Assembly: GCA_033239005.1 (NCBI GenBank)
Contig: BSQZ01000039.1
Span: forward strand, 3,364,816-3,428,815
Source of the DNA: Lamellibrachia satsuma
Lineage: Eukaryota > Annelida > Polychaeta > Sabellida > Siboglinidae
Length of the DNA stretch: 64,000 bases
Direction of reading: 5' to 3'
Shown here: positions 12,666-24,760 of the stretch, piece after piece
Position numbering within the stretch: position 1 is the stretch's first letter
Layout of the letters: each line of letters begins with the position of its first letter
Translations under genes and position numbers: made by a program
Notes under the pieces: generated by a model
Databases searched by the model: none
Told to the model about the DNA's origin: nothing
What the model saw: the letters and a program-made list of their open reading frames with translations, nothing else

Positions 12666-13003
12666 TTCAACCTATATTGGCAAAATAACTACAGGTCGCT
12701 GCAAGCAAGCCTTTTCACAATAGTAGGCTCTAATAGTCATTAAAGTGCCTGAGGAGAAGATTTTTAAAGATTTTTTGTTTCGGGGGTGGAGGTGACCAAT
12801 ATGTTTAGGGGACGCCCCCCCCCCAACAATCAGTGGTCATTTCGGACAATGTTCTCAGTATATATACATCGGCGCTCTCATTTGAAGAAACAGTCCGTGA
12901 TCCGCATGTCGTGGGGCGAGTTCAAAATGGCACCAGTCACGCTAGAGTGAGTGAAAAAATGCTATATGTCAACGTCAAAGTTCACAACAATCAATGCCCT
13001 TTT

Positions 13004-13187
13004 CGTAAACATGAACACGAGCAACGTTCCGGCGACTGGCCCCGAACGGTCCGTGGCAACGGTGCCTTCCATATCCTTTGTTACGGTAACCGATACGTAA
13101 ACGTGAACACGAACAACGTTCTGGTGACTGGCCCCGAACAGTCCGTGGCAGCGACGCTTTCCACATCATTTGTTACGGTAACCGAGA
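13004..13187. repeat. 92-bp tandem duplication
   Basis: The unit starting cgtaaacatgaacacgag at 13004 recurs at 13096 as cgtaaacgtgaacacgaa and continues in parallel through tttgttacggtaaccga. Because 92 is not a multiple of three, the long open frame across it (12833-13372) changes peptide register between units, which argues against coding. From 13188 to about 14080 I see no gene. Confidence 0.85.
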
Positions 13188-14079
13188 CGCTACTGCATTG
13201 TCGCCCACCGCTGGCATTCTTCAGTGTCCGAGAGCGATCGCGGTCGACTTCGACGTCGAAAATGAGTCACACTACGGCTACGATTCACATACATAATCAG
13301 CGTGTGCTATTGGCAACAGTTTCCCGGTTGCTGAAAGAAAACTCAAATGGCAGGCAAACCGCGAACGATTAGGCTATATTAGACATACTCTTATGTGCAT
13401 GCATGTATTATTGCAAGCGTTAGATCCATGTATATATATTTAAAATAAAGTTCCAAGTTACCTTTTCACTAACCTTCATGTGTTGGCTTTTCTTCTATGA
13501 TGTTGGTTTGACCATTTAATAATTTTCGTATTTTTGTTGAACCAATTGGGCCAATAATGGCTAAAACGGACTTGGCCTGCCATTGCACAAAACCTAATCG
13601 GTCAATAATGGCTGTCATTTGACATTGGCTGGATGTAACACTTTTTAGAAACTTGAAGACTAACAAAAATGGTTTCTGGCTAAGGGCCTGCTTCACATCC
13701 TGGCAGACCTGATCATTTCGAAGCCAACACGACTTCTTTGGAAAGCAGAATTCATTGTTTCAACACAATGAACGTACATCATCAAGATAATAATAGCAAA
13801 CTTGCAAGGTGTACCGGTCAACATTTACTCGCCCATGTAAAGGAACATTTCTGTGGGTGAAAGGCGTAAAGTCAGATCACATGAAAGGACGACACCTACA
13901 GATTTGCAACCTCAACGTGATCGGCACTTCCATCAGATAAACATGGCATGACAATTGTGACATTCCCCGCCTACAAAGTTAGAAATCTCATTATTCTCAT
14001 GCCAGTTTCACTTCGATGGAAACTACACGGGTGCAGTTGGAAAAATAATGTTTAACAGTGGTGCTGACGACATCCTTGT

Positions 14080-15840
14080 AGAACTGGTTTGCGGAAGTTA
14101 GGAACGGCAAAAGCTTTGGTTCAGCAGGTGATTATTACCAAAGTATGCGTGCCCACAAATTACTATGCGAGGCAAAGCTACACATGTATGCATTTGAAGA
14201 ATGGTATCTGGAAAAGAATGATGATGCTCAATTCTGTGGACTGGCTGATGACCTGGAAATATTTGCAACTTGCTGGACAAAGAGCGAAACGATGGAACCC
14301 ACATCGACGAAACTCGCGTCCCGTTGGATTTCTTATCCAAACTACAGGAACATATGAACCTCTATGATGACGAACTTAACAAGTCGCCCATTCATGTCCT
14401 CTGGAGAACCTGCATAACGATGGTTGACATTCTTCTGAGTTTCATTGCATCTCACCGTGCTGGCAATTGGAAACAGAGTTTGGCCGAGTCTAGTAGCATT
14501 CTCCCATATATTGTTGATGCTTGTTACCACAACTATAACTATTCACTGTCACTGTACCTAAAGGAAATGAACAACCTAAAGAACAGAGCACCAGATGTGT
14601 ATCACTTCTTCAAGAATTATCACTTTGTTGTGAGAAGAATGTTGTTTTTTTCAATGGTGTGCCAACTGACATGGCCCTTGAGCAGACGTACAACAGGGAT
14701 GTGAAGGAAAGTGCTAGTGGGCTTACATGAATAACACTGGGTGCTAAAGCAAGAACCAAGTGGCTTTACACAATGCCAGTGTCATCTGAGGTTTCATCCC
14801 AGTTCAAAGAAATGATGAAAATACCGTAGGCTGGAAGTGTCACCCTACACCACGAAGAATGGAAACAAGAAATGGTCAATCAAATAGCGGCATGCATTCA
14901 ACAGCACATGATCAACCCCTTCACAGTGGACTGTAGCAATGTACCTAACTTTGCCACTGGAGATACAGTCCACTGCAGCCATCAGGAAGGACCTGGGAAA
15001 TGTAAAACAAATTGGCAAGACTGAGCTCGAAGAAAGTTTAAAAAGTAAACTTCACATTTTTGAGTAACCGCAAGTAATCGATATCCACCACACTGTACCT
15101 TTCTGGTGGTGTTCTGAATGAGAAGAAAAGCACACGCATAACACCAGCTGGTATCACAAATGTCCCCAATATTGTCTCATGTCAGTCAGAATGGGATACG
15201 CGCTTAATAATGCATGCCAGACGTGTTGTGGTTCATGGCAATGACACTGATATAATTGTCATGCTAGTGTACTAGGCATCTATTCTGTTAGAAGGAATTG
15301 AGATATGGATCAGAAAGGCTCCGGATCTGTGGGAGCCTGTTCATAAGCTAAAAAAGATGTTGGGTCCAGACGACTGTACACTTCAACCTTTTCTGTACGC
15401 CTTCTCAGGATAAGATTATACAAACTGGATCTACCACATTGGTAGAACCAGAACGCTAAAGATTAGCCACCGGTTGGACTGCAAATATTTAGCTTCACAT
15501 GGAGATAATACCAACTATGAGGTTACAAATGAACTCATAACATAAGCCAGCAAAGTTCTGATGGCATTGTATGGTGGACAGATATTCGCATCTCTGGCAG
15601 CTCTTCGTGCACATCTGTTCACCACTAGAGGCAAATCCAAGGATTTAAGAGGGTTGCCACCAACAGATGATGCATTCAAGCAGCATCTGCTAAGATCCCT
15701 TTTGGCAACTCTTGTGCAGAAGAAAACCCATGTCGTTATTCCAATGTTGCCCCCTGCTCCCACATTCGGTGGAAGACGGATGTCACACATCTGGAGCCAA
15801 TATCCACGATGTTGCCATCATTCCCAGAACTAACACACTA
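14080..15840 (+). pseudogene. Relic of a multicopy hypothetical invertebrate gene
   Basis: Pieces in successive plus-strand frames read MRAHKLLCEAKLHMYAFEEW, then MVDILLSFIASHRAGNWKQS, GTDMALEQTY-like sequence after a frameshift, then HGNDTDIIVMLV near 15235, QPFLYAFSG, and LMALYGGQIFASLAALR followed by LRGLPPTDDAFKQHLLRS. Their order matches a very abundant, unnamed protein family in molluscs, cnidarians and fish that carries a 'DDTD-LLVMLV', 'HAFTGCD' and 'LPPT-aa-QQH' signature. The family is probably dispersed by or derived from mobile DNA; its function is not known to me. Here the Cys of the TGCD block is replaced by a stop, and there are several frameshifts. The relic is clearly non-functional. 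Confidence 0.65.
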
Positions 15841-17765
15841 TCTTACAAGTTGCAGATGTGTTGTAAGCAAATGCACTCGGAACTGTTCTTGCACTAAATC
15901 CCAAGTGTAGTGTGGTGTTGTTGCAAATGCGAAGGGAAAGAAATCAAATGTGAGCGAGTAATCTCCCTTAGAACTCTACCTAAAATAATGGTTCTGACGA
16001 GAGTGACATAGACGACTGTAACTATGTTTCAGAGTTTGTTGTTTTGAATAATGCATCTTATCAAACAAATTTCTTATGAAGCATGTCACTATTATTCACT
16101 GGTAGATGTTTATTCAGTACTCATTCTTAAAGTCATGTTTAGGAGGAAAGTGGAAATGGCCCACTTCATGAAATCCACTCCGATTGGCGTCATGCCATGG
16201 TCACACAACAATTGGGGGGTGGGGTACATGTCTGGTTCATGAATGTGTGGTGTTCAGCATTATTTCACAATTGTGTTGTACTGTTCAACAGATAAATGAA
16301 TGATGATTATATTAACCATGTTTATTGAGTATGTATTAATATAACTATGGTATATTTTACATGATGTCGACGACGAAACCGAAGTTGCTTTTTTGACATA
16401 TTGTTCAATGTTTTGTCTCTGATTTCCTCAAAAATAAACATATCAAGAGGATATTTGCTTTCTTTATGCATCCTCATCATTCCGGATATTTTGATACCAA
16501 ATTTAGCCTTGTAGCTCTAGTTCTACTGTGTATATTTTAAAATGCCAATTACGACAACATTGGCACTACGGGACCCCACAGGCCTGAATGTAAGTCCAAT
16601 TTTCAGAGTGAAGCCAACTGATCTAAGAGGGTTGCCCTCTGGAATATTATTCAGGAAGGTTTGAAATTTAATAAAACAGAGGGCAACCAAAAATAGCACG
16701 AGGTGTCCATAACCATCACAATTAGGACCCGAGCTCCCTGGCTAACAACAATGTCACATATTTAAAGAAAATTATGTTACAAAACAAAAACATGTAGGAT
16801 ATGTTACTTTTGTGAGCATCGCCTGGCTAGTCTGGCTGTCAATCACAGTTGCTTACAAACACAGTCTGGAACACTTACATGCAGATGTGTACATTGCCAC
16901 TCTATCACATATAGACAGATAGACTGGCAGCTACTTACTACGACATCCACACTATTGTTTTTTTTTTATTTATTTTTCTGGTTGTTGTTGCAACATTTGT
17001 ATTAAATATAAGCTACATTATCGATGTGAAGCTATGGTAGGGTCTACTGTGTTGGCCACTAAAGAATTGCCAAGTTTACTGAACAACCATGGAGCCTTTG
17101 AATTATAATGAACAAAGCTGAGATAGTGCCACATAGGTACAACACTTCCAAGTTCCTAGCATAGTGCTGCAGTTGTATGATATTGTTGAATGCTCTCATT
17201 GGACACAAGTATGCTACACACTAACATTTCTAACTGAAAGCAATAAATACTCTGCAACCTTATGCTTCACAATGACAAACGTTTTGTCAGGACACATGAC
17301 TATAATTTCACCATGTACAGTGCTGTCTCAAAGTGAATTTCTTACAAACTATGTTGATACCCCAAAAAGAACCTCCTTCGGTAGATGCTGTTAAGAAACA
17401 CACACAAATGTCGCCAAAGGCCACAAAATTGATGAGCTTTCAGAATGTGTCAGTATATATCACCTCTATACGTAGTCACGATTACACAAGCCACGTTATT
17501 ATTATTATTTATATACTGTCTACCGTACTTACCCGCACAGTGTAGGTGTTTTTTAAAATGTCTCTCGCGCTAATATGGCTACATAAAGCCTTGTTATTTA
17601 TCACGCGCAGTTACAAAGTATCAAAGTGTGTCAACCACCCGCGTCATCGTCCAGGAATGCGGCAGCGCGGTGTCATATTACTAGACATCCGGCATGTATC
17701 GGACATTGCAAGACATGCAGTTCTTACAACTATGTAGTTCTTTACATCAGCTATTCACCTCTCAA
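15841..17765. other. No gene recognised
   Basis: AT-rich sequence with short frames only. A poly-T tract at about 16959-16980 is the only feature of note. Confidence 0.4.
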
Positions 17766-18640
17766 TGGGTGATAAACACTTTGCAACCTTAGAGAAAATG
17801 CAAAAAGCGCCGTTCGATTTGCCCTTAATGACAACCGCCGTACAACAAGCGTCACACACTTACGACACAAACTTGGCTGGCAGACATTAGAACAACAACG
17901 ATTACAACAGGGTTCATTCATCAGTTTACACTTCCTGGTGTGTTGCACACGAATGTAGGGCACAGTAATTTTAGGTATGTGTAATACTCAAAAAATCATA
18001 TCATCTGACATAACTGCATTTGAGCAGGCATATTGACAAGTTTGCTGGTAGAACATGTTGACAGTGTACCTGTGGATTTGTAGATGATTTCAATAGGCGG
18101 AAGGATTTTTGGCAATGTTTTCGCCACAAGACACGTGTGCGTAATAATTCATGCAGAAATTGGTGAACATTGACGGGTATGGCACGTTCAGGCATTTTAA
18201 AAGAGTTAGAAGTATGAGACTTTGATTAAACCCGAACAGCATCTCAATGAGATGATGACAACGGCAAGTAAGACGTTTCAGAATTTTTAATGGTCCCATT
18301 TTCTTATAATCGAGTAAAACGTTAACATGGTCGCCAATGCGAAACGTAACAGTAAGCTGAACCCAACACCAACTCATTTTCTCCTACAAAATTAAACATA
18401 ACCTCCTGAATAGTTATTTGCAAAAACACCTTACAGTCCCGTGCACCCATATACGAAACAGCAATCCTGATAAATATATATAAATACAAGCACGCATCAA
18501 CACATATGCATACTCTTTCTATACTAAAGTCATAAGGGCCTGGAATCTACTTCCCACTGAAATAACAAGGCTCCACTCCATTCACCCCTTCCAACTAGCT
18601 GTGAGCACTGTCTATCTTGAACCTCCAGTTCACCTCATTC
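17766..18640 (+). mobile_element. LINE (L2/CR1-group) 3' end, interrupted
   Basis: The plus strand reads RFALNDNRRTTSVTHLRHKL then GWQTLEQQRLQQG (17810-17905), the typical thumb-region end of L2/CR1 reverse transcriptases. The terminal block (VIRAWNLLPTEIT, then FQLAVSTVYL) appears only at about 18525-18620. The roughly 500 bases between (about 17960-18460) do not fit the LINE and look like an inserted sequence; part of it (near 18165) resembles 60575-60600. I could not find clean boundaries. Confidence 0.7.
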
Positions 18641-18949
18641 GTCTATACGGAAGATATCTGATTTTAATCCATCTTTTAATTGCACATTTTTTTTTCAAAA
18701 TGTATTATTTTCCACATTTATATATGTACCTTTTTCATGCGCACCAAGCACCACACTCCTATGTTAGCCCCAGACGGGGCTGTCAGACGGGGCTGTTTGG
18801 AGTAAGAAAACTGAAGACTGAAGACCCGATTATAACAGCGCTAGCTGTACCCCAGACGTTGCTAAGCGACCGGAGTCCATAGTACGCGGTCATGCATCGT
18901 TAGTTATAAAAAATGATATAGTCATACGCGGTGTTTGTTATTTTCTTGT

Positions 18950-19930
18950 CAGGCTCGTACATGACCTTAGCTGACCCCTACTGAGCACATAGACCAGTCT
19001 CACTGCTGTCAGTGGTTATTTAATTACCACTCAATAAAAAATTTACACAAGCGATGGTGTTTTTTCTATCACGTCCCACAACCCCTTCACGTGATCCATA
19101 TGTCAAATACGTGGTCATTCACATGTTTACGACCCCTTCACTTGATCTATATTTCAAATAAGTGGATACGACCCTTTATTTCGAATACGTAGATATTATT
19201 GACAAAACTTCATATGACCTCCCTGCATGTACCCTAAATATACGGTCTGCTACGACCCCTATATGTCATATACGACCCCTTATTTCGGATGCATGTATAT
19301 TATTGAGACGATCCCTTTTGATCTCACGTAATCTATACGTCACATACGTAATCTCCACGGACCCCTACGGACCGTATTGAGATGATCTTTGACCTTCACT
19401 GACCACTTCATTGACGGTATATGACCAATCTCCGTGACCCTACTGACCGTAATGACCACTCTTAACGATCCTTGGTCTCCTCACTGACCATAATATGATC
19501 CACGTGATTGCAGACTGACCGGAAACGTCGTTACGCATGCCGGGATGACCCACGTGAACCCCACGTGACCGGAGAGAGCCAATGCCCACATGTGACCATA
19601 AGTGCCTGCCCTTGATCTCTGCCGGGGGAGAAATCCCCGTAAGGCCCTCCTGCATTTTACGGTGCTTCTTACGCAATAAAAACATGTGCATAACTCATGG
19701 TGCTTTTTATTTTACGACCCCTTCACTTGATGCGACCAATTCTTTCGAATATTGTTGACTACTGACCATAATGACAAGTCTCCACGACCCTTGACCTCAT
19801 CACTGACCACGAACTGACCCCAGCTTGACCGATCTGGCCACATCACATTGAACGGAAAAGCCCCTACGTGACAGTAGAGATCCAATGACCACCTCGATAA
19901 CCACAGTGACCGGAAACGTTCCGATCTTCA
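18950..19930. repeat. Degenerate TGACC/GACCCC-rich tract
   Basis: TGACC, ACGACCCC and related words recur at short irregular spacing for almost 1 kb (for example tgaccgtaatgaccactc). It looks like an old, diverged short tandem array. No coding sequence. Confidence 0.6.
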
Positions 19931-20371
19931 ATCAAGTATTTTGGTCTGAGATCTTCTTACTAACAACTCACGTCACAATTATACATGTAAGGGGCCCATA
20001 GCCGAGAGGTACACTTCATATTTTGAAGGAAGGACCGTGTAGTCAAATGTGCGTATGGAGGGGGTATCATCTTCATGTTTGGTTTAGGGGGGTCTCGTCC
20101 AGAACAAAATAAACATAGTGCTCAGGAATGCATGGAAAAAAATTACCGCAATGTCTTCCACAACGGAAAGGCGGAGATAAGAAAAGTTACGATGACTGCC
20201 AAACGATTGTGCCATTCTTGCCCAGTCTACGGAGGTGATCCAGCAATTTTTTCATGACCAGGAGAGTGCCCAGAGTTCCCATAAAAATGCAACCAAATTC
20301 ATCCCTGGGAAACCTTGGTTTTTACCCCAATCATGTATTTGTTGTGTTTCGGTCCAAATGTGTGGCTCCGA

Positions 20372-20621
20372 TTTGTGTTTGTGCATGTTAATCACATTTG
20401 TATTTGTGCATGTTAACCATATTTGTGTTTGTGCATGTAAACCATATTTGTGTTTGTGCATGTTAATCACATTTGTATTTGTGCATGTTAACCATATTTG
20501 TGTTTGTGCATGTTAACCATATTTGTGTTTGTGCATGTTAACCATATTTGTGTTTGTGCATGTTAATCACATTTGTGTTTGTGCATGTTAATCACATTTG
20601 TGTTTGTGCATGTTAATCATA
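20372..20621. repeat. 25-bp minisatellite, 10 units
   Basis: The unit is ttgtgtttgtgcatgttaat plus cacat or catat, repeated about ten times with few substitutions. 25 is not a multiple of three, so the frame through it is not a conserved peptide. Confidence 0.95.
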
Positions 20622-20889
20622 TTTGCAAGTGTTTCATTTATTAGTCGTGGTGGTGCACTAAGTTTGAATAAACAATAGAGTTTAATTAGTGTCATGTATC
20701 ATTACTTTTCACTTCACAAATGGAAGATTGAAGGAAAATGTTAAGGAAGCATACCAAAACACTAAATACATTAATTTTATTTGTAACCAAAATATTCATC
20801 AAACATTTCTACCGGGCTATTAGACCTACATCCTACGTCGGTCCGATAGTATAGGGTTAAAGTTTGCAAATGTCGACTGACCTATCCTC

Positions 20890-21060
20890 TACGTCGGTCC
20901 GGTTGTACAGTGGTTAAAATGTTAGGCTATCAATGCAGGGGTCGGTGTTCCCCTGCCGCTGTTGTAGCGTGCGCAATTCATTCCACGCTATCAAACCTCA
21001 CTCACTTGTATAAGTGAATGTTGGATATAAAGCGCTATGATCGGTGCTAACCGTTTGTAA
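20890..21060 (+). repeat. Probable tRNA-derived SINE
   Basis: Begins ggtccggttgtacagtggtt with an A-box-like region, then a stem-loop gcaggggtcggtgttcccct that mimics a T-arm/B-box. A tRNA-unrelated body ends in gttggatataaagcgctatg. A related partial head sits just upstream (20845-20870). Confidence 0.45.
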
Positions 21061-21087
21061 TACATGATTGTAGCAATGATTTTTTTT

Positions 21088-21093
21088 TTATTT
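21088..21093 (-). terminator. Poly(A) signal candidate for the complete NXPE-like gene
   Basis: tttatt on the plus strand is AATAAA on the minus strand, about 340 bases beyond the stop codon of the 489-aa frame. Confidence 0.35.
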
Positions 21094-21429
21094 AGTAATT
21101 TGTACCATCGCTATTTTGTTCAACAACGACAGTGATATACATGTTTTGCCTTGAATATAATCCTTGTTCTATCTCTCCAACAACATAGATATATATAAAC
21201 CCTCGAGACAAGCCTACAATTGAGAGATGATCTCAATTCGTCATTGTCCTCAGGTTGGCTTAATAGTAATATCAACATTTCATGGCTGGGGACAGTGGTC
21301 CCATTTCTAAGGTGCTCTTAATAAAGGGGTCGTCGATATGCAGGATGCTATTATACGTAGATACTAATGTGTACTGCTATATCTTACTTGCGACTCATAG
21401 ACTAATAAAATATTGGTAATGTAATCAAA

Positions 21430-22899
21430 TCAACATATTTCATTAGACATCATCAGGGATGCGGCGATCATACCGACTTTCCCGATAATGCGAGCCATAT
21501 TGCGTTTAATTATCCGACAAAGGTAATGACAACCACATGAGCTGGTATCTTGCTGCGCCAGAAGAATGCTGAATTCATCAAACACGTTCACCTTCTTCGA
21601 CAATAATTCTTTTGTCAATCTCCGGTTCAATGCGGCCAGAGCGAAGTTGTTCCTACTGCCTTTTGTCTGTCGCTTGTCGGCCTCAGGAAAAGGTGGCGTC
21701 GTGACGAAGAGAAGTTTGAAGCCGTATTTCAAACTTTTCTTCTGAAGATCACTGAGCACATGCACAAATTTCATCACAGAAACATCCATCGTTTGTTGCA
21801 TACCTATGTGAGCCATATCATGGGATCCTGTTTGAATTATCACCACATCACGTTCACCTAATGTTTCATTCTTCAGATATTTCTCCCACAATTTTGGGTA
21901 TTGGAAAACCTTTGTCACACTGAGAAAGCGAATGTTTTCCACCGTGAGAGATTTGTACTTTTGTGGTTTGTTCAACGGTACATTGTAGCATGTAAACACA
22001 ATGTAGTCACATTTGTATCGCATGTGTGATGCTCCAAAAAAGAATAATTTCCTAATTTTCGTAACGCAGCCGCATAATTCAGACTTGCTCATCTCTGTGA
22101 TCTCTTTTCCGCTTAAAGACCTCGCTACCCACTGTTTGTTTGTCAAATACCACGTAACAATGTTTTTTTCGTTGGGTAATGTTGTCATTTCGTGAAAAGT
22201 TAAACCAGTATCTCCTTTGTGAAAGTTACAACTACTATGTCGCCAAAGCAGCTTCTTTATTGGAAGGTGATTGCCCGTGTATGCCGTGTAGTTAGAGTAC
22301 TGGAGCCATATACTTATGTTTCGGCACGTGCATTCCGGTAGGGGGCAGTGCGCTACATACGTGCCATTGAAGAAATCGTCATAATGACATATTTGTGTTG
22401 AAAACGAGTCACTGCGAACGAGGAAGCTGCTACCGCCCCCTGTTGGCGCTTTGCCATAGCGTTCTTCGATAAGGATATCTGTCGACGACAAAGCCTCTAC
22501 GTGATAGTTATATCCAACTGGCATTTCCGCTACTTTCACCTTGTTTATAATAAATTTGAAATTTGGGTTGTATTTCTTGAAGTGAATGTATTGTTGTAAT
22601 TCCGTTTCTCCGATGGCTTCGTAGATTTCGTATCCTAAAGCGTACATTTTGTCTTCTTCTTCGACTGTATTACATTTCTGTAGAACGTTCTTAGGCACCG
22701 AATTATTAAACGAAATATATTTCGTTTTGCTATGAAAACTACGGTTAACATGGTCCTTGAACAATTTGCTGGTAGGTGTGTACTTTTGAAGAACCAAGAA
22801 CAAAATTAAGGCGCAGCTCAACACAGATAATGCTTTCCACTTCATCGGGAATAAATTCCCAAGCATGTGTCGAGAATAACAACTCTGTATGCATGCCAT
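21430..22899 (-). CDS. NXPE-like PC-esterase family protein, complete and intronless (copy 2)
   Basis: A single 489-aa frame from ATG (22897-22899) to TGA (21430-21432). Residues 22-40 (KALSVLSCALILFLVLQKY) form one N-terminal signal anchor with a short basic cytosolic end, giving a type II Golgi-like topology. Residues about 125-222 are a filamin/neurexophilin-like domain (VGYNYHVEAL, FFNGTYVAHCPLPEC, CRNISIWLQ). Residues 285-489 are a PC-esterase-like (SGNH) domain with GASHMR at 289-294, QTGSHD at 356-361, VFDEFS at 439-444 and SCGCHYLC at 454-461. N-glycosylation sequons occur at NRS, NNS, NGT, NIS, NYT and NET. Canonical enzymes carry D-x-x-H at the last block; here the residue three before His458 is Cys455, so the Asp must come from elsewhere or the activity is altered. 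Substrate and acyl group are unknown. Confidence 0.9.
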   Translation of the reverse strand: MACIQSCYSRHMLGNLFPMKWKALSVLSCALILFLVLQKYTPTSKLFKDHVNRSFHSKTKYISFNNSVPKNVLQKCNTVEEEDKMYALGYEIYEAIGETELQQYIHFKKYNPNFKFIINKVKVAEMPVGYNYHVEALSSTDILIEERYGKAPTGGGSSFLVRSDSFSTQICHYDDFFNGTYVAHCPLPECTCRNISIWLQYSNYTAYTGNHLPIKKLLWRHSSCNFHKGDTGLTFHEMTTLPNEKNIVTWYLTNKQWVARSLSGKEITEMSKSELCGCVTKIRKLFFFGASHMRYKCDYIVFTCYNVPLNKPQKYKSLTVENIRFLSVTKVFQYPKLWEKYLKNETLGERDVVIIQTGSHDMAHIGMQQTMDVSVMKFVHVLSDLQKKSLKYGFKLLFVTTPPFPEADKRQTKGSRNNFALAALNRRLTKELLSKKVNVFDEFSILLAQQDTSSCGCHYLCRIIKRNMARIIGKVGMIAASLMMSNEIC

Positions 22900-22944
22900 T
22901 GTATAATGCGTTGTTCGTGTGAACAGTTGTGGTCGTCGTCAGGA

Positions 22945-22960
22945 GTACTCATATAACGTC
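22945..22960 (-). promoter_or_regulatory. TATA-like element upstream of copy 2
   Basis: The minus strand reads gttatatgag about 50 bases before the ATG, which would fit a short 5' UTR of some 20-25 bases. It rests on sequence and position only. Confidence 0.25.
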
Positions 22961-23302
22961 GGTTTCAGATCGGATGTGATGGTGTGCCCTCTAGCTGAAA
23001 GACAACAATATGGCAAGATTAGTAAATATTGTAAATGCAAGGATATTAAATTGTCGTATGTTATTACAGGTGGTATATATTCCCACAATATATTTGCACT
23101 TTGTGTAGCATACCTCCCTAGCTGCACAACTCTTCCATATCACGTAATATGCTGCATATTGGTACGTATATAAATATTTCCATTACGCTTACTTGTCGTA
23201 ATTGTTAATATGTATCAAACCCAAAGCAAAGAAGCTGGGTAAAGATATTATGTTGCAAAAATCCGTATTTATACGAATGCCGTAGTTAAGTATATCATGC
23301 AC

Positions 23303-23598
<296 letters not shown>

Positions 23599-23599
23599 G

Positions 23600-24760
23600 G
23601 CCTCCCTGTCTCGAAAGACAATAGATTATGCGCCTGGAGAGTCAGTAGTTGGTGGGATTGTATTAATGGAGGTGATCAGCAGGAAAGCGAGTACAGAGGA
23701 CATTCTCCGCAAGTTGCTATACGCCGATGACATGGCAGCAGTAGCGGACAGTGAGGCAGACCTTCAAGAGTGGTTGGTAGATTGGAAGGAAATCTTTGCA
23801 AACATGGACTGACAGTAAATCTAGAGAAGACGGGGTTGCTTTTGGTTGGGCCGCAGAACAAAGATCTTGACATAAGACTGGATGGGAAAAACTGAGCCAA
23901 TCAGACAGCTTTGTATATTTGGGTGGAACGGTTTGTGGGGACGGCAGCACGGAGACTGAATTTTTGTAGGAGAATACAAGCTGGAGCAAGTGCATGGAGG
24001 AAAGTGGAAGGTGTGATGTGAGAACGCACAGCTAAAACCGAACGCACACCGCACACAAAATTGTTTTTCAAAAAGAGAAACATGTTTCGCGTTTCGATCA
24101 ACACAAAAACGTGTTTTTGAACTCAAGTATCAAGTTCGGTTTTTTAAATCAAGCATGGTTTGATGCGGCGCGAAACGTTTCATTAAACAGTTGCGAAACA
24201 TTTATCTTGTTTTCTGGCAACGCACACGGCAAGCAAAATCTGCCAAAACACGTTTTTTTGTCGGGAAAACGTGTTTTTCACTGTCGTGTGCGTTCGGATT
24301 AAAAACAAAGGTTCTTAACTCATGCATAACAACAGCATACCTATACGGCCTAGAGACCATGGCGATGAGAGAAAACAACAAGAGAGACTGCACATTTGCG
24401 AGAATAACTGGGTGAGAAGAATTGCGGGAGTGAAAAGAATCGACAAACGAAGAACGGAGGAGTTGAGGGGGGAAGTTGGTGTGAAAGAGAGCTTAACAAG
24501 GAAGTTGTGAGGAGCCGGCTAAGGTGGGCTGGACATGTCGAAAGAATGGAAGGGGTACGATTAACGAAGAGAGCGGATGCGCTTGGAGTGGAGGGTAGAA
24601 GGAGAAGAGGAAGACCGAGACTGAGATGGGAGGACTGCGTTAAGAGAGATTTAGTGGGAGTGGGAGTGGAGCACGAGGGCGAGGGATAGAGGGGAGTGGA
24701 GACGATTGGTAGAGACGGTAGTAAAACGGAACTAGTTATGAAGAAGAAGCTGAAACATAA
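23600..24760 (+). mobile_element. LINE fragment (RT palm and C-terminus), copy E
   Basis: The plus strand reads [20 protein letters not shown] (the YADD polymerase motif) near 23700-23760, then a decayed VYLGG-type block, and after an insertion KVLNSCITTAYLYGLETMA, RICENNWVRRIAGVKRIDKR and GRRRRGRPRLRWEDCVKRD. This order is the RT C-terminus of a LINE with a basic HxxR/WAGH ending (WAGHVERM). Frames are broken repeatedly. The element is split by the 260-bp element at 24038-24297. Its 5' end adjoins the TA microsatellite. Confidence 0.75.
24038..24297. mobile_element. 260-bp non-autonomous element with perfect 12-bp terminal inverted repeats
   Basis: ccgaacgcacac at 24038-24049 is exactly matched by its complement gtgtgcgttcgg at 24286-24297. 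The element lies inside the LINE copy E reading frame: the LINE peptide breaks before it and resumes immediately after it (KVLNSCITT). The flanks are gctaaaa and attaaaa, suggesting a short A/T-rich target duplication whose exact length is unclear. There is no transposase, so it is MITE-like; the superfamily is undetermined. Confidence 0.7.

Noticed and set aside
12833..13372. 179-codon plus-strand frame
   Set aside because: It spans a 92-bp tandem duplication that changes register between units and has no recognisable motifs; the starting codon is not convincing.
20235..20516. Cys/Val-rich plus-strand frame
   Set aside because: Derived from the 25-bp minisatellite; the peptide register is lost every unit.
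20372..20621. CRISPR-like array
   Set aside because: Units are contiguous 25-bp repeats without unique spacers, and the DNA is from an animal.
20890..20965. Functional tRNA gene
   Set aside because: The T-arm-like stem is present, but no complete cloverleaf or anticodon arm can be formed; a SINE is the better explanation.
23821..24126. Minus-strand frames of about 90-100 codons
   Set aside because: They are antisense to LINE copy E and the inserted 260-bp element.
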